This document shows, in pieces, positions 1-13,014 of a DNA stretch of 64,000 nucleotides (its first letter is position 1; each line of letters starts with the position of its first letter). Where the stretch lies: assembly GCF_036370855.1 (NCBI RefSeq), contig NC_088117.1, positions 5,828,001 to 5,892,000 on the forward strand. Direction: 5' to 3'. Position numbers and translations under genes: made by a program. The stretch comes from Dromaius novaehollandiae (taxonomy: Eukaryota > Chordata > Aves > Casuariiformes > Dromaiidae). The notes under the pieces are model-generated. The model saw nothing but the letters and a program-made list of their open reading frames with translations. It was not told the origin of the DNA and made no database searches.

Positions 1-1599
1 CAGACCGTGGCAGATAATGACTGGAAGTAAGAAGCTGTGGAGGCCACTAAAGGGCAGAAGGTAAAGCGAGTTCTCTGCTGGAGCATGGAGTGAACCTTGG
101 TGCATACAGGGACAGCGGGAGAGCAGCAACCTCTGCTGCGCCTGGTCTGAGGTACGGAGCATGGCAGAGAGGTGTAAGTCACCCGCACCGTCTGCCAGCC
201 TCCACAAGGCCGGTTCATTAGCGCACATTATATCACCAGCTTCACTCTGATCCGTGAAGACACTGGGCTGTAACCTGAAGAGCCCAGCAAGCCTCTCACC
301 TGCAGCGCTAGCCTTGCTCTGCCCAAGCACGGAGACGATTAACCTTCTCATTAGTGTTAAACTTGGCTGGCGCTGTTGAGGAGGATTAAAAATGCCCCAG
401 CTGGAGCACAGCTTATCTATAAAGAGAGGAGGCCTACCTGTAAACACAGTCCGGCAGGCTCTTTCTTGCTGCTGGGGAAGCCCACAGCCATGCGTACGCA
501 CCCATAAGGAGCTCGGTTGTTTACACCGGCGTTTACTGGCTCTCCATTTCGTGGGTTTGGGGCATCACGTTTGCGAGCAGTAGCTACAGCCAAGGCAGTG
601 CGGGGCTGGCTCTGGGCCTGTTCGCCCAGCATGCTGCTCTGCCTCCTTTCTGACCAGGGCATTTCTGTACTGTCAGTGGCTAGGACACTCTACATCAGTC
701 CTATCCTGCATCTGCTACTACCCATCACTTTTTTCAGGTAAAAGTTACCACCTTCTAGTTTTCTTCTTCAAGTGATCTCCAATGTTTCCTGGCAGTGGTG
801 TCTTCTATTCCAATCCTGGGCCCTGACAGCCCTACAAACGTGTTTCACTCCTATTAAAATTTAATTCCTTCTTTGTAATAGAGACTTCTCATCACATAGA
901 ACTGGATGGATAAATGTTTGCTATGGTGACAAGGACAGAGTATATTTAATCTTCCTTCCTTCTCTTCAAAAAAACTGTGCCTGTCGTTGCCCCTTGGCGC
1001 AGGTACATTAAAATCAATAATGAACCTTACAAGCGAATTTGTGATAAAATATGGTCTTATCTTCCTCCACTGAACTGTAATAAGCAGCTTTTTCAAAACC
1101 ATGCATGCACTTACATGCAGCAAAAATAATGGGGTGACCGTGCATAGGTTCAAGTAAAGTTCCAAGTCTTCCTGGTGACTTAGTAGGTCGAGGTGCGACA
1201 CAAACCCAAGTATCCTTCTAGTAGCACAGACTACATTTAGTTAGAGATGTAACTTCTGGAAACTTCAAAAGTATCCAAGAAGAAAGGGTAGTTTTCTATG
1301 GGTCCTGACCTTAAAACTTTCCTAAAGGTTTACTGTCTACTGTCTGAGACAAGGTTCAATGAATCTTTGGTCTGACACAGCACCACAGTTCCTTTATTAT
1401 GCCCTTATTTCCCTGAAAGGGATTTTAATTGGAAAAAGCTCATTGGTTGCAGTCCTGTCTGGGGGAATGACCAGGTTAGATGAATTCCTAACTGGGAGAA
1501 GACTAACAGGTCTGGCATGGTCGAGAGAGGCAGAACTGAGTCACAGTGGTGAGGTGCATAGGATTTTCGCCTGAAGAGTGGACCCAGCTATGGTTCAGA

Positions 1600-1690
1600 C
1601 CAGCCTGAGTCTGAATCAGGCTGAGACAAGGACTTGAATCTGTGTTTGCCAGATGTCTTAGGTGATTGTCCTGGTCATCGATATACTGAC
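1600..1690 (-). repeat. tRNA-derived SINE / MIR-like head fragment
   Basis: On the minus strand this reads like the tRNA-derived head of a CORE-SINE or MIR-type element. It has a B-box-like GATTCAAGTCC and an upstream block resembling the A-box half seen in amniote SINEs. It is strongly diverged, so the family name is a best guess. Confidence 0.45.
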
Positions 1691-2892
1691 CCACCTGAGT
1701 ATACCTGTTTGTACTCTCCTGCCCATGTTCAGTACATACAATTTTGAAAGTTCTCATTTTTGTCTGAGGAGGGAGAGAAATTTCTTTGAATTTTGAGACA
1801 TTTTGTCAGGTAAGGGACTAAGGGACTCATTCCTGCTCTGTTGGTTTTTTTTTTCTTTTTTTAGCTTAGAGGTCCTACTTCTCAAATCCTCCCCTATCAA
1901 AAGGTTTCAGAGAAGGTACAGTAAGCCTGGGGAAAGCAGCCTAGCCCAGGCTTAGTAACTATTCATCAGTATTCCCTTTAGAGAAGGCAAATGTTATTAT
2001 CCTCTTTGCCAAAAGGGAGTGTGAACACATCTGCTCCTCCACCCACCCTCTTGGCACCCCCTCCTGATACAAACACCCACAACTCACCCTCTGTCACAGC
2101 TCGACAGCCCACTACAAATGGCTGTGTTTAAGTAAGGTCTTGCTCTCCATTTTTACCCTCTCAGTAACTCCAATGAGTTCCTTGCCTGGCCGTTTGTAGC
2201 CTCCATTTGCTTCAGGTTACGAAAATGTCAAGCTCATTTGGAAGTTCCTTGCCCTCCTTCCTTTGCTGCAGCCATTAGTGGTCGTCTCCCTGCTGCAGGA
2301 GGCTGACATTTACATCACAAGCTGGGGTGGAAATAATAGCAGTTAAGTAGGACTTTGCTAATCACCAGTTATGTCCACCTTCAGAAATGAGCTCAGTAGG
2401 CCAGAGCTAATTTTCCTTTTTTCTTATTTTTCACACACTCATCTCCTCATCTATGCTTGCCTGGTTGTCCACCCTCCCATCCCATCCCCACTTATTTTTT
2501 GACTTGAGGCTGTGTAGGTAAGGTGTCATTCGATGAAATACAGGTGAAAAAAAAATCACTATAATTTTGGAGACAAGAACAGACTTACGTGAATTTACTC
2601 CTCTCTTCACACATGACCATCCTTGCCAACTCTCTCCATTCCTAGTGAGCCCAGCAAGTAAGATGCTAAAGCCCATTGACAGAACTAGCAATAAGGAGGG
2701 ATCGAGTATGCAATCAGCACTGCTTGTGTCGGAGTTCCTGGGACACGCAGGCTTTCAAGGGTGACAGGACTTCAGCAAAGAAAACAGTTAGGTTCTGTCC
2801 ACTGTCGTTTTGTAGTCCAAACACAGCACTGAACAAGAAAAGGGAGCCGGCATTTCCCATTACTGGTCACTCTCATGTCCATGTGGCTGTTT

Positions 2893-2956
2893 GACAAAGG
2901 GATGGATTAGGTGATCTCTGGAAGTCCTGTTCGCCCCTAATTTTCTATGATTCTCC
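2893..2956 (+). repeat. CR1 LINE 3' terminus
   Basis: The stretch beginning GGATGGATTAGGTGATCTCT and ending TTCTATGATTCT matches the well-known 3' end of CR1 LINEs in sauropsids, including the ATTCTATG-type terminal unit. It is a severely 5'-truncated copy, as is usual for CR1. It is the single clearest indication that the genome is a sauropsid. Confidence 0.85.
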
Positions 2957-4472
2957 AAGACTGACATTTAAGGATCAAATCAAGACTGGAAACTAGCTTC
3001 TGTGGGGTTCTACTAATCACAAGCTTCATTCAGATTGAAAATGAGTTTTGATCAGGGCTATTGATTTCCCTCCTTGCTTTGCTTTTTCAGTGTGTATGCA
3101 TATGTGTGTGTTTGCGATTTTAACCTGAAAGACTTGAAAGCACCACTCCCTCCTCTTCCCGACTTCTGTGCACCTCCCCTTTGAAGCCCCGATATGGGAC
3201 TTCATTAAAAAAAAGCAAACAGCAGCAGTCAGGAAGTGCAGAGGGAGGAGAAGTAAGAAGAACTGATGAGGACAGCAAATTTTTGAAAGCTGAAGAAGAA
3301 GGGGAGGAGCTGCAGCAGATGTTGCCAGCTGTTGTTCAGTGTGTGGGTGTCACATCAGCTCACCCCTGCAGAACGGTACAGCCCCACAAATTCTGCCAGT
3401 GTGCTGTGGCCCTGCTGCTGTCCTTACCTCTTTTAATTGATTCCTCTACCCAACCCTCCTTTCTGTCCTGCTCTCATAGTCTTCATTCACCAATACTCTT
3501 TCTGTTGCTCCATTCTGTGCTCTGGCCCTTACTGCTGTGTCTGATAGCTGTCAGCCAGCTGTTAACAACTGGGAAAGGGGAGTTGGGGAAAGCAATCTCT
3601 ATTCATATGACTGAAGTCCTCTAAAAACATGAAATCAATCCAGTCTGTGTGCTTTGTATATAAAAAAGTCTGCTTGTTCTATAGCTTTTCTCTCTTCCCT
3701 TCTTGAAATTTGCTTGTTTTCCTAGGCTGACACTCTGCTTTATCATCAGAAAGGGAGTGCTGATGTATATTCTTCCTTCTGCGTATGTATACAACTGACT
3801 TCTACCAGCCTCAAGAAGTCTTTCTCTGAGGTGCCAGGATTTTCTGAAGCTCCACCAGATAGAAGCAGCTTGACTCCCCAGTCTTGCCAATCATGTCTAA
3901 AATTTCATTAATCCCTCCCCTGCCTTCCTCCCCCCTCTTCTCCCATTTGATCAAAGAATATTAGTAAGGGTGAAAAAAGGACGCATTTGTATAGACAGAA
4001 ATGAAAGGCCAGTTGTCCATCTAACCTTAAATCTTCCCCTTATATAAATTCATTATGCCATTTTTATTCATCTGATCACAGAGTATTCTCCCTGCAGGAC
4101 CTCCACCTTATCCAGTGTCTAACACAGATGCTCTTTGAAAGTGCACCAGTGAAATGTAATGTAGGAGACTTGTGTGCAGGATAGTCACTTCATTTTGTGC
4201 AGAGAGTGATCTTTTCTCTTTTTATCTGTGCTAGTTTCTCCATGACCCCTCTGCCCTAATCTCCATTCCCACTCCAGCTCCCAGAAGTCAGAAGAAGAAA
4301 GTGAAAACTCCTCTGTCCCTGCAGCTAGAAAGGTGTGACCCTCCGACCGCAAGCTCTCTAGCAACCTTTCCACCACATGCAAATTTTTATAGCATGTCGA
4401 TAAAAGGATCTTGAGGCCAAATCGAGCAGCTGCCTGAATTGCTTGAGGGGAAAGAAACCCATTCAAAGAGTT

Positions 4473-4490
4473 TTATTATTATTATTATTA
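4473..4490. repeat. (TTA)n microsatellite
   Basis: Six perfect TTA units in a row. Confidence 0.9.
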
Positions 4491-7400
4491 GATTAAACAT
4501 TCAAATGAATGACCCAATCGATTTCAGATCTCTTTGTTCTGCCAACCCTTCTCGGGAATCTCATGAGCGCCAGCCAGCCGCGGGATGGACAGCCCTGCTC
4601 TAGAGAAAGCGAGGCGCTTCGGCAAGCACTGCTCTGTCTGCTCAGTCCCTCCAGCCCCTTGGGGTTGCTGTCACCCTGCCCTGCAGTCCCTGCCAGGCCA
4701 CAACATTCAGAAGGTTTCAGCACTCAATGCTGGAGTGGGATTTCCCTGAAAATCCTGCTGCACTGGGTACTGGGTAGCTGTATGGGGAAAAGAGTGCTGG
4801 GAAATTTGGTTTCCTGAGAGTAGAGGATGTTGTGTCCTCATCACACTCATGGGGCTGTTAAGAGTTTTTGGGGAACACAAACAAATGCAAAGCTCTGCTA
4901 GGGTCACCACAGAGGTTCCTCCTCACCTCAAACGTTGCAGAATGAGCCTATGTTGTATCTGAGTGCCACTGAATCTAATATGGCATTGCATAATGTGATT
5001 AATTGATGGATTTTAAGAGTGTGTAACTAGCAGTGGACTGGACTTCAGTGCTTTCCTACTTTGAAGACTAACTAGAGACCCTCAGCTTCATCTGAGTGAT
5101 CAGCAGTCTGACTAAAGCAAGGCTAAGCCAGCTGAACACCTCTTGCAAAGCCACATGTTCCAAGCCTCGTTTTTATTCCCCTTCTTAGTTCCTTGACCGT
5201 TCACCTCTCCAGCAGCAATCAGCCTCTTTGGCCTGTCATTGTCCTTGCTGTAATGATGAAATAATAGCCTGCTGCTCAGAGCTTGCCATCAGGATTGTCT
5301 TGAGTGCAGATGGCCTGGTATGTTATCCAGGCAAGGGAAAGTGCCAGGGGATGTATCCACCGGCTGTGAGAGCATCCACAGTTTCAGTGGTCCAGCCCAA
5401 ATGTCCTTCCTCAATGGCATTTCTGCACAGCCTTCTGGGGGCAGAGCTGCAAGCAGGCAGGGTTTCAGGTGCCATGTGTATCTGCAAGGGTGCAGGTCCT
5501 GTCCTTCCCTCACTACTGCACAGAAACAAGTCACCTTGAATGTGTTCATTGAGGCTTTTTGATGTGGTACTAGATCTTCATCAGGAAACAGTCTCATTCT
5601 GGACTCATGCACTGCCCTTAGAAAAAACTACTTTTCCTCTCTGTGTATATCTTTACCTCTCTTATCCTTTTTTTTGTCTGCCGTATCATTGCTGACTGCA
5701 AACTGAGATTGTCTCTTAGAAGTATTTATGCAGCACTTCGCATGAAGAGATATCCTGGTCCTACATTCATAGTGTGAGTGTCTGAATGCATTACCTCAAG
5801 GACCTCATTGCAGGGCATCACACACTGTCCTCCATTCTGGACAGAGCCTTTCTACAGAGTTCAGTGTCTGGAGGGACCTTGCTTCTGCCTGTTTCCAGGC
5901 TCTTAAGAGCTAGCATCCATTTCGAAATTCAAACCAACTTCCCTGCCCATCCGCCTCTTGTTTGTTTGTTATTTTAATCTTCCTCCCTGGTCTACAGTGT
6001 GAAGAGAAAGAGCTGATTGACAGCTTAACTGTTTCAAATCAATAGAAAGAGCACTTGGAGATTAAAGCAATTTAAACAAGGTGTTTATGTGGTTTGGAGC
6101 TAAAACTGCACTTGAAGGAAACAAGCAGAGGAGATGAAGGAAGTGGGTCAGCCATGAGACACAGGGAAACTGCATGGGTAGAGGTGAGATTACAATAGGC
6201 TGGGATGGCTTTTTCATCAAAAAGAGATCACTGCTTTCCATAAAGGAGACTTAATCTTAAAATTGCTTTAGCCTGCGCCTGATTGTTCCATCGATTTAAA
6301 CATGCTGGCCCTGCCCCTCTTTCTATCCTGATGCTCTCTAATCTCTGGCACATTTCGCTGTCTTTCAATCTCTGATTCAAAGTTGTTGTAACTGGGCTGT
6401 AGAAACAACCTCTCCCCCTGGAGCCACTTTCTTTGCCTTAAAGAGGTGTCTTGACTACATTTGGTTCACCAGGCTGGAGAACAGATGCAAAGCCCCAGCA
6501 GTACTGTGACTTCTGCCTCTAGCTGATGAAGTACTTCAGGGGCAACTTTGAAGTCATCTCAAAGATCCTGTTACATTTTTAATCAGTGCAAAGGCCTTGT
6601 CCCCTTGCTAAGTTACTTGATCTCCTCCCCTTCCCAGGCTTTTAGGTAATTGCTGTAGATGAGCAATACTCCGTATCAAGGATAGCTGAGCCAGGGCTAT
6701 TGATCAATCCAAATGTACTGTTGGCATGGTTTAGAAGAGCTTTACTAACTTACCCTAGGGGCAGATCAGTTTTTTTAGCCAAATCTAGTGAGTTTCATGT
6801 TCTTCCTATTTTGCATAGCCCTAATGAGGTAGTAATTCAGCCTCTCCTTCCCTAGACACCCACTGTATGATGGCAATAATTTGCCCTGGGACATGCCAGT
6901 CTTTCTCCAGTGACCATAGAAAAAGCCCTGCTAATTGGTTTAGACTAAATGCCTGAGTTCTGGCCAGCTAAAGTCAGGGGGAGGACTCCCACTCTGCGTG
7001 ACTGTATGTCTCCCAAGAAACAGCACTGCCACAGTGAGCAGGTAGGTCAGTTCTGCCTATGCCGACTGAAGATCTGACCCTGCATGGAGGCAATCCTGCA
7101 GAAGATGCACAAAGAACCTGTTCCAGACAGCTGAATTTGGGAGAGAGAGCAGCAGCATGGTGAAGCTCAGTGTAAAGGACAGGGAAACTTGGTTTGTCTG
7201 TAATTCCAATATTAAAATCTTCTCTAAATCTGCAAGTGAAGATCAACAAAAGCCAATAGCCTCCAGTGCAGACACAAAGGTTGACATCGGCTAAGTGCTT
7301 GACCTTTTGGGGCATCCACAGAAAATAAGAAGTCCTCAGGCCAGCTTTACAGCAACTGGACTGCCATAGAGTATTTCCTGATCTGTATCAGTCTCTGGGA

Positions 7401-7979
7401 GGTAATGTCAGGTCCCAGTTCTTTAGCAGGGACTTGAGAGCAGAGTATCAGAGTGGGTGGTAAATTACTGTTTATTTTCTGTGTCACCAGAAACATACAG
7501 CAGGATTCTGACTCTCTGACTTCACAAGAAGAGCATCAAGTGGAAACACCTGCTCCTTTGGTGGGGGAACTGAGTGTGTTTCGAAGGCCATCCATAGCAC
7601 TGATGTATCCTGTTTCTAAGTGTTTATTATTTTCTTGGTGATAAGTGTCCAGCTGACATGGTAATTCACATGGTGCCAGAAGAGCTGTCACGGCTCTGTG
7701 CAATTCGAGTGTGCCTTACAAAGGCACGTTCCAGCTTCCTGGGTGATGCGCTGCTTGCACCGATGCTGAGTGTTGTTTGGTTCATCATCTCATTGCTGGG
7801 CCTTTCAGCTGTCCCACTCTCTGTGTTAGGCACTGCTTGCTTCAACATGCAGCCTGTAACATAACTGGGCTTTCCAGAAGGGACTCCTGAGTATGTGTAG
7901 GTCTGTGGATCTCAGTATGGGACATAACTCAGGTGAGTGGACATGGATTCAAGAATTCAGGTTAGTCCTACCACTGACA

Positions 7980-8065
7980 TGAGGAAATTAACTCTACTGC
8001 TTTGTGAGTCAAGTTGCTTATCTCCAAGACAGGGATCATTATAATTGCCTGCCATACAATCATTT
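7980..8065 (-). repeat. MIR-like SINE fragment, antisense
   Basis: The order of motifs (GAGGAAATTAACT, GAGTCAAGTTGCTTATCTC, then AGGGATCATTATAATTGCCTGCC) follows the antisense MIR consensus: the tail of the 'supposed to stay in sequence' region, then the 'GGGATAATAATAGTACCTACC' block. It is heavily diverged. Confidence 0.5.
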
Positions 8066-10884
8066 TGGATACGATTTGCTGAAATTCTGGCCTGGTGCTT
8101 GACTGGTGTCTTTTGAAGTGGACAGCTTGCTCTGCAAGGAGAGAATGGTGGCCTGTGTGTGAAGGGGCAGGACTTTTGGTGGTGGTTAATTATTAGAAGC
8201 TTTGTTTAACAGAGAGGCTAGAGATCTGAGTGAGGTGTTGGTTGCCATGTAGAGTCCAGACACACCTCAGCACTGATAGGGATTCATAAACTGTGAAACA
8301 CAGTCTTAGCACGGCCTGCTGCTGGTGGGTATTCTCCAGCTGAAGCAGTGCCAGATTGGGCTCCTGCCACTCGAGGTCCAGTCTTCCAGCTCTCCTACAC
8401 AGCACAGATGGGGTTTAGCTGGGGGCTCTGGGGTTTGCACTCGTACAGCTTGCAGACTTGCAGCACCGTATCGATCTGACAAGGGGACACCAAACTGCAG
8501 ATCATCTCATCTGCAGCGGCAGGCACTGAGACCAGGGAGGAAGTGTGATCCAAATCAACCTAAGACAGTACAAGAATCCTTCTGAACAGCTGGTTTTGCC
8601 CCTTATACCCTGCTTTTAATTTTCCGGAAGGTGTAGTCCATGCTGGTTGCTCAGAGGGCAGGGCAACTTTGCAGGGAGACAGTGAACATTTGGGATTAAC
8701 TTAGTGTCAGGAAAAGCTTCTGCAAAATCACCAGCCTCCCATGGGCTACTCCCCCTGTAATGGGCTGGAGAGCCTGCTGAAGTGGGGAGAGAAAGGCATC
8801 ATGTTTGCAGCTTTTATTCCCCTCCTTCCCTAGACTCTCGCATTATAAATCTTGGGTCATTTCCATTCCTCCCTGCCCACCTCAGAGCTCGTATACATAT
8901 GTTATCCTCCAGCTGACAGATTCAGCAGTGACAGATTATCTGAGCCGGAGAAGGGCCATTTGGATCCTGAGAAGCTGGCGAGGTTGGTGGAAGAGTCCAA
9001 TGGCCGACAGCAGGAGTGCAAAGAGAGGAGAGGTGTGTTTTCTGCTTGAAATCTGAGAGGAGCCAGAAAGCACAGAGAAGCAAGGAGGATGGCTAAAGCC
9101 ATCGGGCCAGAAGATATACATTTTACTTCAGGTCCTGAGCTGGCTACTCATGTCTAAGGTCTCTTTGGTGGCTTGAAGGCTAAACTGTTACCTAGGCCCA
9201 GGAAATGGTCTCCAGTATGTTTCTACTACTTAGTATCTAACTGTGTTTCCATTTGAGTACAGGCAGTAGTGTGGCACAGTCAGTTTTCACCCAGGCCAGG
9301 GAGTAAGTAAATAACACTGTACTATCAGAATAGCGTAACCCCTTTTCCCCACGTCCAGCATGCTGAGAAAGGCTGTTACATAGAGAAAGGGAAGTTGTAG
9401 GGAGATGCAGGTGCACAAGTTGGGAGAAATGATAGAAAGATGCATGAGAACAAAGCAAGGTCAATTCTGTTACCTCCTCACGGGGTGACGATCAATGCAT
9501 TTGCACTGTTGGCCACTAATCTGTGAAAGTCTGCACCAGCTGAGCACTTAAATCATGAGTTTTGTGTGCATGTGAGGGCATACAAAATGTTTCATGTTTC
9601 ATTGTGTTCTGCTAGTAAAAAGAAAAAAGAATTGTACTGGAGATACAGCAAGGATATCTTCACCAAACATGCTGAATAACTACTGGGCCTTTTTCATGAG
9701 GCCCTAATTCTCCAAGAAATTGGAACCTGACTAAAACATGAGCCTATTCCCCAGTTCTTCACACCACACAGAAAATATTCCAAATTTAAATCTGATTAAT
9801 TCACTTTTTGAAGATAAAAGCGGGAGGGGAAAAGGCACTGAGTTCCCACTCAGATGTGTGGCTAATTCTTAGGAATGTGACAACTCTGCAAATCAAACCG
9901 CTTCACTTTGGCTGTTGGGGGAGACACATGCAACTTGGCATCGCCCAAGAAAGTGTCCCATTTGCTCACAGTGTGGTGAGACTGAGGATGTCATTCAGTG
10001 ATAGCCTTCCTCACCTAAATATGAAGAGCTACTCATGGAGACACTAGAGGCATGACAAAGTATATCAAATGCCATCATACGACTTATGAAAAGAGGAACT
10101 CTGCAAAGGGAAAGGAGCTCCAAATTTCCCAGCTCATCTGATCTCATGGAACTGTGAACATTCAGAGGATTGAGGCTTGGAGGCCTCTGGCTGCTCCTGA
10201 TGTTGTTGCCTCCATGGAAATAGTTCCTTCCAGCTTGCTTTTAGGAGGCCCAGTCAGTATTGTCTTACATGGAAATGACTCTCTTTGGGGAAAGTGGCGT
10301 GCTGAATAGCCATCCCCCTCCCCAACAAATCATGAGGCCCAGTCTTTGGTGTAAACCATGAAAGAGCCTCTACAGGAAGAGGGAATATCACTTGAAGGGT
10401 ACCAGGTGCCACCAAAACTGCACTCACTTTCTTCTGTATGCTTCTGGCCAAATCCAGCAGATAAGGAGGGGAATCTGCTTGCAAGAATGACGTGGCTGTT
10501 GCATTGCAGGGTGCAGGAAGAATGTAGTCCCTTAAACCAACAAGCAAGTGGGCTTTCAGATCCTGCAAGGGGGAGTAGCGTTATGCCATAGACTGTATGA
10601 GACCAAGTTCATTGATGTGCCTCACTGCACCGGTGAACACCTGCATGCATTATGGCAGCTGCTAGAAGGCAGTTCCAGGATAATGGCAAGAACTCATTCT
10701 AATACAACTCCTCAGTAGTGTGAAAGGTGATGGGTGAAGATGGGGAAATTTCTTTCCTATGGCTGCTCTTTCCCTCTACATTCGGAAGTCTGAGATTTCC
10801 ACTCCCCCATTCACAGGTATAATGACATGCTCTTAATGGCTGTAAAATTACAGAGCTCTTTTTTAACTCCAACAACAGCATATC

Positions 10885-11145
10885 ACACTCTGACCTCCTG
10901 CAGTAGTGAATTACATGAACTGACTACACAGTACATCAGGTGTTTTTTCTTTTAACCTGTATTAAATTTACCTAACCATTAATCTAATGGAATAACACCA
11001 TACTTTTCATATTATGGGATAAGGCAAGAAGACTATGAGATTGCTTTTCACTGTACCTCTTCTAATTCTAAAATACTCCTGCCATTAACATTTCTTCCCA
11101 GGCTAAATATCCTCTGAGATTTCTGACTACATGGGGTAGATAAAA
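10885..11145 (-). repeat. CR1-family LINE fragment, antisense
   Basis: The segment keeps the order of blocks seen in antisense CR1-family copies of turtles and crocodilians. It runs from a GCAGTAGTGAATTACATGAAC block, through a pyrimidine-rich block and CCATTAATCTAATGGAATA, to TATTATGGGATAAGGC and a 'CTTCCCAGGCTAAATATCCT' block. It is degenerate and has no open frame. Family assignment is from memory of consensus sequences. Confidence 0.6.
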
Positions 11146-12114
11146 CCCATTTAGGGCACCAATAGCCTTTGTTTCCCTTGAATTTTTCAGTCTCAATTAA
11201 ACATCTTCCCCAGTGTGAAATGACCCGGAACATACTGTCTAAGTATATCCAGTCTAAATTTGGTCATATCTTTCTTCAACAGCTAAGAGACATGGACGGT
11301 GGCTGTTTGCCTAATGCAAAATATTCAGATACAAATTCCCACAGAACAAACTTCCTCCTCTTTCCTGAAGTGGTAATGTTGTATTGAGACTGTCCAGGCA
11401 ATATCCCCATGCTACTGTCCTTGCCTACAATCTTCTGTGGAATACATCATATTCATAAAAAGACGGTATTGGAGAAATCTGCTACTCTTCTCTCTTGCTG
11501 CACCAAAATGTCCCTCTTATGAACCGAATATGTCAAATGATCTTGTAAATTCATTGCATGAAATAATCCCTTTCAGAAGTTCCTTTAGTGTGGATGGCCA
11601 GTTATCTACGGTACATCAGATGTTGCATTGGTGAGGAAGACTGGACAAACATTTACAAGTCCCTTCTCTATCATAACATTGATGATCTCATGTGGTCTAA
11701 TGAGTAAAGGTTCTCTTGGATTGAATATGTTGCTAGATTAGCTTAACAAACCACAGGTACCATCTTGGATGTAACACTACCCTGGAGTATCAAACCAGAA
11801 CTCCCAACAGTCTTCAGGAAGTAGAAAATGACCCCATCCCTCTGTGGGTGAAAAACACACTTGAAAGGTCATTCCCAACAAAACATCAACCAAATCTGAT
11901 GTTTCTGTTTGTATACCATCCCTTTCCTGGGATGCTACAGTCTTTCCTGATCCCAGATCTCTCATACGCTGTCTCAGTCTTTTTGCCCTCTGGCCACTGC
12001 TCTGCCTCAGACTAGCAAATATCAGCCTTCAACCTAATCGAGTTTCTGGAAAACTGTTTTTGAGCTGGAAAAGACCGGAACAGTTAATACAATAACATTA
12101 TCCTGTGATTACAT

Positions 12115-12270
12115 AGAATCTTGGGGCTATCTTAAAAGGTAGGAGAGTATCATTAACTATTTATCACAGATGGCAAGGTGCAGGGAAGGGAAATGATTTA
12201 TTTGAAGCTATATCTCCAGGCAGAGGTAAAGGGGAACCCGGGAGCCCTGACTTCCAGTTCCATTATAGAG
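12115..12270 (+). repeat. MIR-like SINE fragment, sense
   Basis: It shows the sense MIR layout: a diverged 'tttacagatgggga' block (TTTATCACAGATGGCAAGG), then GGGAAATGATTTATTTGAAG, CAGGCAGAGGTAAAGG, and the downstream AACCCGGGAGCCCTGACTTC block that commonly follows in sauropsid copies. Confidence 0.65.
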
Positions 12271-12948
12271 TGTAAGTGGAAACCAGCTGAGTGCTTACAA
12301 GCCTCTCCAGGTACAGGAAGCACCAAGGCTGCTCTAGCAGACTTGGCTGCCAGCCAGCTGGAGAAAGAGAGCACATATGGGGTCCAGCTGAAATAAATGA
12401 AATCCTCTCATGGGAGTTTTGGATTTAATTGGCTGTTTTATGACCAAGAAAGCTAGCAAAAATCTCTGGACATGTCCCTTTCCTGCAGCTGAGCAGCCTG
12501 TGAAGTCTGAACCAAGTGCCCTAAACATGGCTTGAATCTCCAGAGACCTTTTTTGGGGTTTGTGCTTAACAAAACCTGTCCCTTTTTGAATGAGATTAGC
12601 CCTTTTTATCAGTACGAAGCTAACTCATCTCAGTGACACTGGCAAAGGAAACACCACCGAGATGAGGTCTGTTGAGGCTGCAGGCCTTCTGTGAGGATGA
12701 ATGCAAACATATTTTCCCAACACTCCCTCTGCATACACCTTCCACCTCTGAACAACCAGCTCCAGCACCAAAATGGGGCGCCCTGGAGACACACGCACCA
12801 GGCAGGCTTTGAGAAGCTCTAGAGACCTGCCGTCCCTGAGCAGGTGTGACTAAGAACATGGATACTTGCCCATGGCTTGCTTCTCTCTGCTCATATTTCC
12901 CATTTGCTTTCAGTTCCAGCATCAGCCTTACTTTAACTTTGTTTATCA

Positions 12949-13014
12949 ATTTTCTTTTCTTCTTTCAATCTCCCTTTCTTTCCCTCTCTTTCTTGCTCTC
13001 CCCTTCTCTCCTGG
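12949..13014. repeat. Polypyrimidine tract
   Basis: About 65 bases almost wholly C and T on the plus strand (TTTTCTTTTCTTCTTTC, then CTCTTTCTTGCTC and so on). It is low-complexity DNA with mirror-repeat potential. Confidence 0.8.

Noticed and set aside
3181-3624. 147-residue open frame with a leucine-rich tail
   Set aside because: No recognisable family. The hydrophobic tail comes from pyrimidine-rich DNA.
8852-9049. Coding-like stretch rich in charged residues
   Set aside because: About 35 codons read like a real protein, but there is no recognised family, no clear acceptor and no partner exon.
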